DNA from: Halorussus litoreus
Lineage (GTDB): Archaea > Halobacteriota > Halobacteria > Halobacteriales > Haladaptataceae
Assembly (NCBI RefSeq): GCF_003382685.1
Contig: NZ_QLVG01000051.1
Span: 1 to 44,040 of the forward strand
Reading direction: 5' to 3'
Length of the DNA stretch: 44,040 nucleotides
The notes beneath the pieces were generated by a model that was not told where the DNA came from, did not search any database, and saw only the letters and a program-made list of their open reading frames with translations. The position numbers and the translations under genes were made by a program. Position 1 is the stretch's first letter; every line of letters begins with the position of its first letter. Below, in pieces: positions 1-8,347 of the stretch.

Positions 1-869
1 GCTCGGCGGCCGCGCCCGACCGCCGGACCGACCGGCATCGCACCCTCCGCGACCGCGAGGTGGGCGACGCGCTCGGCGAGCAGGTCGGTCATCAGTTTTC
101 CGCGCGGAAACCACCGAAGTCGGTCGGTCCTGTCGCTAGTAGTTTCGTCGGCATCGCCGCTTGCGACCTCGTCGGCCAGTCCGTGCTCGCGGAGCAGTTC
201 GACGGGCAGCGAGCGCTCGCTTGGCTCGGGTCGCCCGTTCTCTCTCGCCGCGTCGACGAGTGCGCGCAGGCCGTCGCCGACGCGGTCGGCTATCGTCGCG
301 TCGCCAGCGTTGTCGTCGCCGATCTCGCCGCCATCGACGACCTCGCCGTCCGGGAAGATCACCGCGAACCCGCTCTCGGTGCGGCGGTCGCTCTCGCGCT
401 CGACACTGCCGCGGTCGGGACCCACCCGCCGGGCGACCTCCGAGAGCGGGTGGCCCTTCCACGACGCGTCGACCGAGGTGTACCGGTCGAGCGGCGCGCG
501 CAGGACCTCGAGGTCGGCGAGTGCGTCGTGGATTCCCCGGAGGGCGGTCCGGGCCGCGTCGCTGTCTGCGGGGTCGTCGCTCAGGCTGGCCGCGGGGTAG
601 AGCGCGACTCGCCGGACGCCCAATCGGTCGGCCAGCCCCCGGACTTCGGCGGCGGCGTTCTCGACCGTGGCGTCGAGGTCGACGGCGTCCGTCCGCTCGA
701 CCGCGACGAACGCGACCACGCACTCGTCCATCCGTCCCGCGGTCGACGCGTCCGCGGATTCCTCGCCGTCGGGTTCGCCCTCGCTCGCGTCAGAGGCTTC
801 GTTCTCGGCCTCGGCGGCCCCGCTGGCCTCGAACGCGAAGCGGTCGGCGTGGACGAACAGCAGGCGCAT
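1..869 (-). CDS. Archaeal-type threonyl-tRNA synthetase / ThrRS editing-domain protein, 5' part (3' end outside window)
   Basis: The frame opens at the ATG on the minus strand (MRLLFVHADRFAFEA) and runs off the window edge without a stop, giving 289 codons. The start matches the archaea-specific N-terminal editing domain of ThrRS (a D-Tyr-tRNA deacylase-like fold that hydrolyses mischarged Ser-tRNAThr), which usually begins with a similar hydrophobic strand and an H-A/S-D motif. After an acidic insertion at about residues 15-45, the last part, RWFPRGKLMTDLLAERVAHL followed by GAMPV, resembles the segment leading into the class II catalytic domain of archaeal ThrRS. As I recall, haloarchaea mostly use a bacterial-type ThrRS, so this may be a paralogue or a largely editing protein. 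The missing 3' end prevents a decision. It is divergent from thrB, a threonine-pathway gene, 184 bp away. Confidence 0.68.
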   Translation of the reverse strand, partial: MRLLFVHADRFAFEASGAAEAENEASDASEGEPDGEESADASTAGRMDECVVAFVAVERTDAVDLDATVENAAAEVRGLADRLGVRRVALYPAASLSDDPADSDAARTALRGIHDALADLEVLRAPLDRYTSVDASWKGHPLSEVARRVGPDRGSVERESDRRTESGFAVIFPDGEVVDGGEIGDDNAGDATIADRVGDGLRALVDAARENGRPEPSERSLPVELLREHGLADEVASGDADETTSDRTDRLRWFPRGKLMTDLLAERVAHLAVAEGAMPVGPAVGRGRR

Positions 870-1053
870 GGACCGATACATCGGCCCGCGGGCCAAAAGG
901 ATGTCGAGGAGTCGAGAGCGGAGCGATGATTCGGGGACGGCTCGGGAATTGGGACGCCGAATAGCGAAACCGGTCCGGTTCCGAACCGTCCGCGGGTACA
1001 CCGCGGGAGTGGTCCCCGGAGGGTTTTTGCTCGCGCCTTCACAACCCACGTAT

Positions 1054-1938
1054 ATGCTAACGGTGCGGGCTCCGGCGACGAGTGCGAACCTCGGGAGCGG
1101 CTTCGACGTGTTCGGCGTGGCGCTGACCCATCCCGCGGACGTGGTGCGGGTCGAGCGCGCCGAGGAGACCACCATCGAGGTGACCGGCGCGGGCGAGGAC
1201 TTCATCCCGACCGACCCCGAGAAGAACACGGCGGGCGTGGTGGCCCGCGAACTCGACGCCCCGGCCACCATCCACATCGACAAAGGGGTCCGGCCCTCCT
1301 CGGGACTCGGCTCGTCGGCGGCCAGCGCCGCGGGTGCCGCGGTCGCGCTGAACGAGTTGTACGACTGCGGGCTCTCCCGCGAGGAACTGGTCCGCGTCGC
1401 GGCCGAGGGCGAGGCGGTCGTCTCGGGCGACGCCCACGCCGACAACGTCGCACCCTCCATCCTCGGCGGCTTCACAGTCGTCACCGACGATGGCGTGACG
1501 ACGGTCGACGCCAGCCTGCCGGTCGTGGTCTGTCTGCCCGAGACGGTGGTGTCGACCCACGACGCCCGCGGCGTGGTCCCCGACTCGATGGCGATGGACG
1601 ACGTGGTCGAGACGGTCGGCAACGCATCGACGCTGGTCGCGGGGATGTGTCGCGACGACCCGGCGCTCGTCGGCCGCGGCCTGACCGATCCGGTCGTCAC
1701 GCCGGCGCGCTCTGCGCTGGTGGACGGCTACGACGCGGTGGCGGAGGCCGCACGCGACGCGGGCGCGACCGGCGTGACCATCTCGGGTGCGGGCCCGTCG
1801 GTGCTCGCGATCTGCCGGAGCCAGTCGCGGCGGCGCGCGGTCGCCGCGGCGATGGTCGGCGCGTTCGGCGACGAGGGAATCGAGGCCCGGGCGTACCGGA
1901 CCGAGATCGGAGGCGGCGCGGAGGTTTTCCGGTCGTAG
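1054..1938 (+). CDS. thrB: Homoserine kinase
   Basis: Cytosolic GHMP kinase that phosphorylates L-homoserine with ATP in threonine biosynthesis. The 294-residue protein opens with MLTVRAPATSANLGSGFDVF, the classic ThrB N-terminus. The ATP-binding motif PSSGLGSSAA is at residues 81-90 and the C-terminal GHMP motif TISGAGPSVLAIC is present. Length fits the archaeal family. The ATG at 1054 is chosen because it starts exactly at the conserved strand; an in-frame extension upstream is Arg/Ser-rich and not haloarchaeal in character. It is convergent with the SDR gene, with a 10-bp gap between stop codons, and divergent from the ThrRS-like gene, which places two threonine-related genes head to head. 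Confidence 0.96.
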   Translation: MLTVRAPATSANLGSGFDVFGVALTHPADVVRVERAEETTIEVTGAGEDFIPTDPEKNTAGVVARELDAPATIHIDKGVRPSSGLGSSAASAAGAAVALNELYDCGLSREELVRVAAEGEAVVSGDAHADNVAPSILGGFTVVTDDGVTTVDASLPVVVCLPETVVSTHDARGVVPDSMAMDDVVETVGNASTLVAGMCRDDPALVGRGLTDPVVTPARSALVDGYDAVAEAARDAGATGVTISGAGPSVLAICRSQSRRRAVAAAMVGAFGDEGIEARAYRTEIGGGAEVFRS

Positions 1939-1948
1939 CTCTCGCGAT

Positions 1949-2704
1949 TCACAGCGCCATGTACCCGCCGTCGATCGGGTAGGCGTTGCCGGTGACGAAC
2001 GACGCTTCCTCCGAGCAGAGCCACACCACGGCGTTGGCGACCTCCTCGGGCGTGCCCATCCGGCCGAGCGGCTGCATCCCGACGAACTGCTCTATCTGGT
2101 CGGCGTTGTCCGCGGCCGAGCGGTCGACCATCGGCGTGTCGATGACTCCCGGGCAGACCGCGTTGACCCGAACGTCGGCCCGAGCGTACTCTGACGCAGC
2201 CACGCGCGTCAGGCCGATGATGCCGTGCTTGCTGGCGACGTACGGCGTCGGCCCCGCGGCCGAGAGCCCGGCGATGGACGACGTGTTCACGATAGCGCCA
2301 CCGTCGTCGGCCATCGCCCGGAGTTCGTACTTCATGCACAGCCAGATGCCCTTCAGGTTAATGTCGACGACCCGATCCCAGTTGTCCTCGGTCTGTTGGT
2401 CGAACCGCTCGTCGTCGCCCTCGATGCCCGCGTTGTTGTGGGCCACGTCTACGCTCCCGTAGGTGTCGACGGCCGCCTGAACCATCGCCTCGACCGCCTC
2501 GGGGTCGCTCACGTCGGTTTCGACGAACGTGGCGGTGCCGCCGGCCGACTCGATGCGGTCGACGGTCTCGCGCCCGCCCTCGGTCAGCACGTCCGCGACG
2601 ACGACGTTCGCGCCTTCCTCGGCGAACCGTTCGGCCGTCTTCGCGCCGATTCCGGACGCCGCGCCGGTCACGATTGCTGTCTTGTCGGTGAGGTCGTACG
2701 ACAT
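1949..2704 (-). CDS. Short-chain dehydrogenase/reductase (SDR, classical type)
   Basis: A 251-residue NAD(P)-dependent oxidoreductase. The Rossmann glycine motif TGAASGIG is at residues 13-20, NNAG at 90-93, the catalytic Ser in NTSSIAG near 142, and YVASK with Tyr155 and Lys159. Asp at the end of beta-2 (VVVAD) favours NAD over NADP, as is known for SDRs. The C-terminus (GNAYPIDGGYMAL) is the usual SDR end. Start chosen at MSYDLTDKTAIVTG, where the family begins; a longer in-frame upstream extension has no family support. The substrate cannot be told from sequence. Convergent with thrB. Confidence 0.93.
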   Translation of the reverse strand: MSYDLTDKTAIVTGAASGIGAKTAERFAEEGANVVVADVLTEGGRETVDRIESAGGTATFVETDVSDPEAVEAMVQAAVDTYGSVDVAHNNAGIEGDDERFDQQTEDNWDRVVDINLKGIWLCMKYELRAMADDGGAIVNTSSIAGLSAAGPTPYVASKHGIIGLTRVAASEYARADVRVNAVCPGVIDTPMVDRSAADNADQIEQFVGMQPLGRMGTPEEVANAVVWLCSEEASFVTGNAYPIDGGYMAL

Positions 2705-2847
2705 GCCCGAAGCTACCACCCAAACCACCATGTAGGCCGGCGTCGATTCCCGCGCGTCGAAAACGGAAACGGTAGTCGTGGCGGGACGGTGACGGGTTCG
2801 GCTGCGGATGTCGAAGGAATCCGCGGGCGATAGCAAGGAAGTCGTCC

Positions 2848-2881
2848 TGCGAGCGCGGTCGCGGACGCGACCGCGCTCGCA
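2848..2881. repeat. Long perfect GC hairpin between SDR gene and small membrane-protein gene
   Basis: Two 16-nt arms (2848-2863 and 2866-2881) pair perfectly around a GA loop. The core reads GCGAGCGCGGTCGCG on the left. It lies downstream of the small membrane-protein gene (minus strand) and upstream of the SDR gene, so it could end the first transcript or be a REP-like palindrome. No T-run follows it. Confidence 0.6.
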
Positions 2882-2926
2882 CGCCGCGCCCGCAACTGCG
2901 CTGGAAAGACCCGCCCGCGGAGCGGA

Positions 2927-3115
2927 TTAGTCGTCGTCCTGCTCGTTCGCCCACTTCAGGAACTTCGGCGTGAGCACGACTTCCACGACCGCGAGTCCCA
3001 ACACGAGCCACCGGATGGTTCCTTCGAGGAAGGCGAACGCGACGAACACGAGTATCGCGGCACTGCTGAAGGCCATTCCGTAGCGCAAGACCGGATTATC
3101 AGAGTTCGAGTCCAT
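2927..3115 (-). CDS. Small two-span membrane protein, unknown function
   Basis: A 62-residue protein with two predicted hydrophobic helices, about residues 14-31 (AFSSAAILVFVAFAFLEG) and 34-50 (RWLVLGLAVVEVVLTPK), separated by a short Gly-Thr turn and ending in an acidic tail (NEQDDD). The N-terminus is short and polar. I do not recognise a named family. A TATA-like TATTAAAC sits about 28 nt before the ATG, typical of a leaderless haloarchaeal mRNA, which supports the gene and its start despite the small size. It appears to be transcribed alone. Confidence 0.75.
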   Translation of the reverse strand: MDSNSDNPVLRYGMAFSSAAILVFVAFAFLEGTIRWLVLGLAVVEVVLTPKFLKWANEQDDD

Positions 3116-3139
3116 AGCAATGTCAATTGAGTATTACTG

Positions 3140-3147
3140 TTTAATAG
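3140..3147 (-). promoter_or_regulatory. TATA box of the small membrane-protein gene
   Basis: TATTAAAC-type box on the minus strand, centred about 28 nt from the ATG at 3115, the usual distance for a leaderless haloarchaeal transcript. Confidence 0.6.
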
Positions 3148-3219
3148 CTTTCATGTGGGTTCGCAGCGACCGCTGTTCGACTCGGTTTCGAGAAAACGGC
3201 GTTTATCCGCGTGTACTGT

Positions 3220-4128
3220 TCAGTTCCCGCGGCCCTGTAACTTCTCGTCCTCGGGCAGGTCGGCGTTGGCCTCGCCCTTCATGCCCGAGCCGATGTCCTT
3301 GCTGATGTCGGCGAGCCGTTCGGGGTCGTCCCAGTTGTTCGTCGCCGCCACGATGGCGTCGGCCATCTCCTCGGGGTCCTCTGCGCCGAAGATGCCCGAG
3401 CCGACGAAGATGCCGTCGCAGCCGTGGTGCATCATCAGCGCGGCGTCTGCGGGGGTGGCGATACCGCCAGCCGCGAAGTTGACCACCGGGAGCCGGCCCG
3501 CCTCGGCCGTCTCGTGGACCAGCGGAGCGGGCGCTTCGATCTCGCGGGCGAACGCCTCGCGCTCCTCGTGGGTCATCCCCTCGGTCTTCCGGATCGCGCC
3601 CTTGATGGCACGCTGGTGGTGGACAGCCTGATTCACGTCACCCGTGCCCGCCTCGCCCTTGGTGCGGATCATCGCCGCGCCCTCCTCGATGCGGCGCAGC
3701 GCCTCGCCGAGGTTGCGCGCGCCGCAGACGAACGGCGAGGTGAACTCGCGCTTGTCGATGTGGTAGCGGTCGTCCGCCGGGGTGAGCACTTCCGACTCGT
3801 CGATCATGTCCACGCCCACGGCTTCGAGGATCTGGGCCTCCTTGGTGTGGCCGATGCGGGACTTGCCCATCACCGGGATCGACACCTCGTCGACGATGGC
3901 CTCGACGTCGGCGGGGTCGGCCATCCGCGCGACGCCGCCGCGCTTGCGGATGTCCGCTGGGACGGCTTCCAGCGCCATCACCGCGACGGCACCCGCGTCT
4001 TCGGCGATCCGGGCCTGCTCCCGATTCACCACGTCCATGATGACCCCACCTTTCTGCATCTGCGCGAACCCTCGCTTGACGAGTTCGCTCCCTCGCTTGA
4101 GTTCCTCGATGTCTGTCGCTTCGGCCAT
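3220..4128 (-). CDS. pdxS: Pyridoxal 5'-phosphate synthase lyase subunit PdxS
   Basis: Synthase subunit of the DXP-independent PLP pathway. With PdxT as glutaminase it makes PLP from ribose 5-phosphate, glyceraldehyde 3-phosphate and ammonia. The 302-residue sequence is strongly conserved: [11 protein letters not shown] with Asp32, [15 protein letters not shown] with the ring-opening Lys at 89, [11 protein letters not shown] with the second catalytic Lys at about 157, and [21 protein letters not shown]. Length matches the family (about 290-300 aa). The partner pdxT is not in this window. A TATA-like CATTAACC lies about 27 nt before the ATG, so it is probably monocistronic. Confidence 0.98.
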   Translation of the reverse strand: MAEATDIEELKRGSELVKRGFAQMQKGGVIMDVVNREQARIAEDAGAVAVMALEAVPADIRKRGGVARMADPADVEAIVDEVSIPVMGKSRIGHTKEAQILEAVGVDMIDESEVLTPADDRYHIDKREFTSPFVCGARNLGEALRRIEEGAAMIRTKGEAGTGDVNQAVHHQRAIKGAIRKTEGMTHEEREAFAREIEAPAPLVHETAEAGRLPVVNFAAGGIATPADAALMMHHGCDGIFVGSGIFGAEDPEEMADAIVAATNNWDDPERLADISKDIGSGMKGEANADLPEDEKLQGRGN

Positions 4129-4149
4129 ACCTGAGGTTTCGAGGGGAGC

Positions 4150-4158
4150 GGTTAATGC
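4150..4158 (-). promoter_or_regulatory. TATA-like box of pdxS
   Basis: CATTAACC on the minus strand, centred about 27 nt before the pdxS ATG, consistent with leaderless transcription. Confidence 0.45.
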
Positions 4159-4295
4159 GTACCGATTGTCCTGAACGTTGCCGGGGTCGTCCGGTTCGAC
4201 GCTCGGCCGGACCGTCTACTGGACTCCGTCGTGGGTGACCCGTAGTGGAACTCGGATGCCAAACGATTAGTCCCTCGTGGAAGACAGTTCCGACG

Positions 4296-6116
4296 ATGAG
4301 CGACTCCGACGCTGATGTCCCCGACCCGGAGGAGTCGGTCCGAGAGGCCGTCGAACGCTCCCGGAGTGGCGCGCCGGCGGTCGGCTCGGTCGTCCGCGAC
4401 CGGTTCTCCTCGGACGAGATCTTCCAGCGGATCATCGCGGCTGCCGACGAGGAGATCACCTCGAGCAGCCGCGAGTTGTTCTTCAGCGCGCTCGCGGCCG
4501 GGTTCGCGATCACCATCACGTTCATGCTGTACGTCTCGCTGACCGTCTCGACCGGCGGCGACCCGGTGTTGAGCGCGCTGCTGTACCCGCTCGGGTTCAT
4601 CTACATCATCATCGGCGGCTACCAGCTGTACACCGAGAACACGCTCCCGCCGGTCGCGCTGACGCTCGAACGGCTCGCGAGCATCCCGGCGCTCCTGCGC
4701 AACTGGGCGGTCGTGCTTGCCGGCAACTTCGTCGGCGGAGCATTCGGCGCGGCCGCGCTCGCGTTCGGCGGCGTGCTCTCGCCCGAAGCCGCCGCCGTCG
4801 CGGCCGACCTCGGTCACAAGGGCGTCGAAACTGGATGGTGGAGCCTGTTCGCGAAGGCCGCGTTCGCCGGGCTCATCGTGGCGGGGGTCGTCTGGGTCGA
4901 GTACGCCGCGCGGGACACCATCTCCCGGCTCGCCGTGGTGTACATCGCATTCCTGTCGATCCCGCTCGGCAACCTCTATCACTCCGTGGTCTCGTTCACG
5001 GAGATGACGTATCTGGTGCTGCTCGGCGACCTCGCGCTCGCGGTCGGGATGGTCGAGTTCGTCCTCCCGGTCCTGCTGGGCAACACCCTCGGCGGCGTCC
5101 TGCTCGTCACCGTGGTCAACTACTTCCAGACGACCGAACACCGGCTCGAGTCCGCCCGCTTCGAGGGCGCACAACGTCAGCTCTCGATCCGGGAGTGGCT
5201 GCTGGGCGGGCTCGCCGGGCGCTCGTACGTCCCGCTGGTCGACACCGGCGAGGGGACCGAACTCGACCACCCCGGCGGCCACCGGGTCGTCGTGCCGATC
5301 TCGAACCCCCGCGCCGAGACCAACCTCGTGGAACTGGCGTGTACGCTCGCCAGCCGGGAGGAGGGCGCGAGCGTTCACATCGTCCACGTCGTCCAGATGC
5401 CCAAGCGAATGCCGCGGGGCTACAACGCCGACCGGACCGAGCGCATCGTCGACACCTCGGACGCACAGATGGAGGGCCTGCGCGGGATCGCGGGAAGCTA
5501 CGACGTCGATTGCGAGACCTCGACGGTCGTCTCCCACCGCTCGTTCGAGGAGATATTCAATATCGCCGAGCGCGAGCGCGCCGACGTGGTCGTGATGGGC
5601 TGGGGAGAAGACCGGCTGTGGTCGGCCGGTCGGGCCGAGCGCCCCATCGACGAACTCGCCAGCCGACTGCCGGCCGACTTCCTCGTGTTCAAAGACCGCG
5701 GATTCGACGTTTCGCGCGTCCTCCTCCCGGTCGCTGACAACGCCCACGCCGACCTGAACGCCGAGGTCGCGCGTGCGCTCCAGCGGGCCGCCGGGACGGC
5801 GGTCACGCTGATGCGGGTCGTCGACGGCTCCGACGAGCGCGAGGCGGGCGAGCAGTTCCTCGCCGACTGGGCCGCCGACCACGGCCTCGAAGACGCGGCG
5901 CGCGTGGTCGACGACACGGGTGACGTCGAGCGAGCGATCTCGCGGGAGGCGGACGACCACACGCTGTTGCTGGTCGGCGCGACCGAGCAGGGACTGCTCG
6001 CGCGGCTCGTGACCGGGTCGCTGCACTTCGACGTGCTCGACCGCATCGACACCTCGCTGCTGCTGGCCGAGCGAGCGACCGACCGCAGCCTCTTCGAGCG
6101 ACTGTTCGGCCGATAG
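4296..6116 (+). CDS. Formate/nitrite transporter (FNT) channel fused to two universal-stress-protein domains
   Basis: A 606-residue protein with an acidic N-terminal tail (1-40), an FNT-like membrane domain at about 40-300 with six hydrophobic segments, and two Usp-type alpha/beta domains at about 345-475 (HRVVVPISNPRAETNLVELA, HIVHVV, ADVVVMGWG) and 478-600 (SRVLLPVADNAHADLNAEVA, LMRVVD, TLLLVGATEQG). The FNT pore histidine seems kept in NLYHSVVSF, which aligns by eye with the FocA His region. FNT channels carry formate, nitrite or similar small anions; Usp domains bind nucleotides. The fusion suggests a cytoplasmic sensor or gate. The start at MSDSDADVPD is preferred because a TATA-like ACGATTAGT lies about 29 nt upstream; a start 51 nt further upstream is possible. 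Confidence 0.9.
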   Translation: MSDSDADVPDPEESVREAVERSRSGAPAVGSVVRDRFSSDEIFQRIIAAADEEITSSSRELFFSALAAGFAITITFMLYVSLTVSTGGDPVLSALLYPLGFIYIIIGGYQLYTENTLPPVALTLERLASIPALLRNWAVVLAGNFVGGAFGAAALAFGGVLSPEAAAVAADLGHKGVETGWWSLFAKAAFAGLIVAGVVWVEYAARDTISRLAVVYIAFLSIPLGNLYHSVVSFTEMTYLVLLGDLALAVGMVEFVLPVLLGNTLGGVLLVTVVNYFQTTEHRLESARFEGAQRQLSIREWLLGGLAGRSYVPLVDTGEGTELDHPGGHRVVVPISNPRAETNLVELACTLASREEGASVHIVHVVQMPKRMPRGYNADRTERIVDTSDAQMEGLRGIAGSYDVDCETSTVVSHRSFEEIFNIAERERADVVVMGWGEDRLWSAGRAERPIDELASRLPADFLVFKDRGFDVSRVLLPVADNAHADLNAEVARALQRAAGTAVTLMRVVDGSDEREAGEQFLADWAADHGLEDAARVVDDTGDVERAISREADDHTLLLVGATEQGLLARLVTGSLHFDVLDRIDTSLLLAERATDRSLFERLFGR

Positions 6117-6235
6117 CACGTATCGGCCCAGCATGGGGTCGACGGGGAGCCGCCGCGGCGCGAGACTGCCGAAGTGCAGACTCGCCCCGGTGCGAGACCG
6201 CCAAAGCTTTGCGCCGGAGGCGAGAGCGCTTCCAC

Positions 6236-6949
6236 ATGTCGTTGCCGAGTCGCGCGGCTCTGCCGCGGTACGTCGCCCCGCTGCCCGAGCGACTGGAGGA
6301 CCTCGCGCTGCGGTACGCGTGGGTCATCGTCACCGTCAACCTCGCGGGCACCGCGTTCGGCTTCTGGTACTACGGGTTCCACCCGCTGCCGCTCTCGACG
6401 CCGCTCATCACGTGGCAGTTCGCGGCCGAACCGCCCGTCATGTGGCCGTTCGTGCCCGACAGCCCGATGGCGACCCTGTTCATCGCAGGCAGCCTCGCGC
6501 TCTGGAAACTGGGCCGGAACTCCGAGGTACTCAACGCGCTCGCGTTCTTCGGCTGTCTCAAACTCGGGCTCTGGACGCCGTTCACCCTGCTCGCGTTCAT
6601 GGACGGGTTCTCGCACAACTCCGTGCTGATGTACAACTTCCTGTTCTGGAGCCACCTCGGCATGGTCGCCGAGGCGTTCGTCATCCATCGCTACAGCGAC
6701 TTCCCGGTCGGCGCGGTGTTCGTCGCCGTGGTCTGGTACGGGCTCAACGACGTGGTGGACTACTTCGTCCCCATCGTCGGCACGCCCCACCACACCACGC
6801 TTCCCGGACAGGAGGTGCTCGCGAACGGCTTCTCACACCCGTCGCCGACCCACGAGATCGCGGCCGCCGGGGCTGTCGTGATTACGTTCGCGGCGATCTT
6901 CCTGGCGCTCGCGACCCGGGTGAAGAAACTGGAGGCCGACGGTCGATAG
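6236..6949 (+). CDS. DUF1405 family integral membrane protein
   Basis: A 237-residue multi-pass membrane protein with about six hydrophobic helices. Conserved-looking features are the opening LEDLALRYAWVIVTVNLAG, FWYYGFHPLPL, PPVMWPFVPDSPMATLF, LKLGLWTP and VVWYGLNDVVDYF, the pattern I associate with DUF1405 (YpjA-like) proteins of Bacilli and haloarchaea. Function is unknown. Start chosen at MSLPSRAALPRY; the nine in-frame residues before it are basic. It lies 119 bp after the FNT-Usp gene on the same strand, with a weak AAAGCTTTG box about 30 nt before the ATG, so it may have its own promoter. Confidence 0.85.
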   Translation: MSLPSRAALPRYVAPLPERLEDLALRYAWVIVTVNLAGTAFGFWYYGFHPLPLSTPLITWQFAAEPPVMWPFVPDSPMATLFIAGSLALWKLGRNSEVLNALAFFGCLKLGLWTPFTLLAFMDGFSHNSVLMYNFLFWSHLGMVAEAFVIHRYSDFPVGAVFVAVVWYGLNDVVDYFVPIVGTPHHTTLPGQEVLANGFSHPSPTHEIAAAGAVVITFAAIFLALATRVKKLEADGR

Positions 6950-7021
6950 AAGCTTCGGCAGGCACGCTGCAGCGCGACGCCGACGAAATCCTTTTCCTCG
7001 GACGCTTCCATCCAAAAATCG

Positions 7022-8239
7022 ATGCCCTCCACCACGCTCTCCCGGCGCGATTTCCTCGCGGCCGGCGCGACGCTCGGCGCGACCGCCGCGGCGGGCTGCA
7101 CCGGCTCGAACGCCGTTCCGGACGCCCAGCGCTGGCCCCAGTTCGGCTTCGACGCGACCAACGCCGCCCACAACCCCGACGCCGAGGGGCCGCGCGAGGA
7201 GCCTCGCGTGGCGTGGGCCCACGCCGGCGGAAGCTACTACCGCAACTCGACTCAGCCCGTGGTCGGCGACGCGGTGTACGCCAACACCGCGTACGACGGC
7301 CTGTACGCGCTCGCTCCCGCAGACGGGTCCGTCCGGTGGCACGACTCGACTGGCTACAAGGCGCTCACGCCCGCGCTGGCCGACGACACGCTCGCGCTCC
7401 CGCACCGCGACGGGGTCCGGGCGGTCGCGGCCGGCGGCGGGTTCCGCGCGCTCGGCCGGTCGGTCGGGTACGGGCGCTGGCGCACCGATCTCACCTATCC
7501 CGAGTCGTCTCCAACGGTCGCCGACGCCGTCCTCCTCGCCGGCATCGGGATGGCGGGCCACTCGTCGGGCGGCGGTCGCGTGACCGCGGTCGACCTCGAC
7601 GACGGGAGCGTCAGGTGGGAGTTCCCGGTCGCAACGTCGGTCTGGGGCGCGCCCGCGGTCGCGGACGGCACCGTCTACGCCGCGGCCCGCGACGACGACG
7701 AGCGCGACCCCGACACGCAGGGGACCGTCCACGCCATCGACCTCGCGGACGGCGAGGAGGTGTGGTCGCGCGCGCTGGGCGAGTCCCCGCGGTTCAATCC
7801 CGTCGGCGCGCCGGTCGCGGGCGACGATCTGGTCTACGTGCCGACCGGGACCGGTCCGCTCGTCGCGCTGGAGATGGAAACGGGTGTGGAAGCGTGGCGA
7901 CTCGACCCGCCCGACGGCGTGCAGGCCTCGCCCGCGCTCGCCGACGGGGTTCTCTACGTCGCTTGCCTCGACGGGACGCTCCGGGCGGTCGACGCCGCGA
8001 CCGGCGAGGAGGAGTGGACCGCGAAGGGCGAGAAGTACTACGGCGGCCCGACTGTCGGCGAACGCGGCGTCTACGCGGTCGGCACCGACGGCGAGCTAAC
8101 GTCGTGGACCCACGACGGTCGAGAGCGCTGGCGAGTCCGGATCGACCCGCCGGTGAGCGGGTCGCCGGTGCCCGCGGACGGCCGACTGTTCGTCGGGACC
8201 GGCGACGGATTGCTGTACGGGCTCGAAGACTCGGCATAG
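7022..8239 (+). CDS. Tat-exported lipoprotein with PQQ-like beta-propeller repeats
   Basis: A 405-residue protein. The N-terminus has a twin-arginine signal (SRRDFLAAG, residues 7-15) ending in a lipobox AAGC with Cys26, so it should be exported folded by Tat and lipid-anchored outside the cell, the usual haloarchaeal route. The rest is a chain of PQQ/BamB-like propeller repeats with the hallmark blade ends: DGLYALAPADGSVRW, RVTAVDLDDGSVRWEF, TVHAIDLADGEEVWSRA, GPLVALEMETGVEAWRL, GTLRAVDAATGEEEW. About seven blades fit. It lacks an attached enzyme domain, so a binding or scaffold role is more likely than a quinoprotein dehydrogenase. Same strand as the DUF1405 gene, 72 bp apart. Confidence 0.9.
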   Translation: MPSTTLSRRDFLAAGATLGATAAAGCTGSNAVPDAQRWPQFGFDATNAAHNPDAEGPREEPRVAWAHAGGSYYRNSTQPVVGDAVYANTAYDGLYALAPADGSVRWHDSTGYKALTPALADDTLALPHRDGVRAVAAGGGFRALGRSVGYGRWRTDLTYPESSPTVADAVLLAGIGMAGHSSGGGRVTAVDLDDGSVRWEFPVATSVWGAPAVADGTVYAAARDDDERDPDTQGTVHAIDLADGEEVWSRALGESPRFNPVGAPVAGDDLVYVPTGTGPLVALEMETGVEAWRLDPPDGVQASPALADGVLYVACLDGTLRAVDAATGEEEWTAKGEKYYGGPTVGERGVYAVGTDGELTSWTHDGRERWRVRIDPPVSGSPVPADGRLFVGTGDGLLYGLEDSA

Positions 8240-8347
8240 CCGCGTTGTCGAGGTGGGTATCACCTAAGTCGGGTCGAGGTGACGAAAGCACCGCAGGTTT
8301 CGTCTCAGTTCCGGTTGCGTCGTCCTGCTCACAGTTCGAGGCCGACA

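Noticed and set aside
60-929. Long plus-strand frame of 289 residues
   Set aside because: It is antisense to the ThrRS-like gene, whose minus-strand frame shows clear family motifs. The plus-strand product lacks any recognisable domain.
4152-6134. 660-residue minus-strand frame
   Set aside because: Antisense shadow of the FNT-Usp gene; the His/Asp/Gln-rich product has no membrane or domain pattern, and long antisense frames are common in GC-rich DNA.
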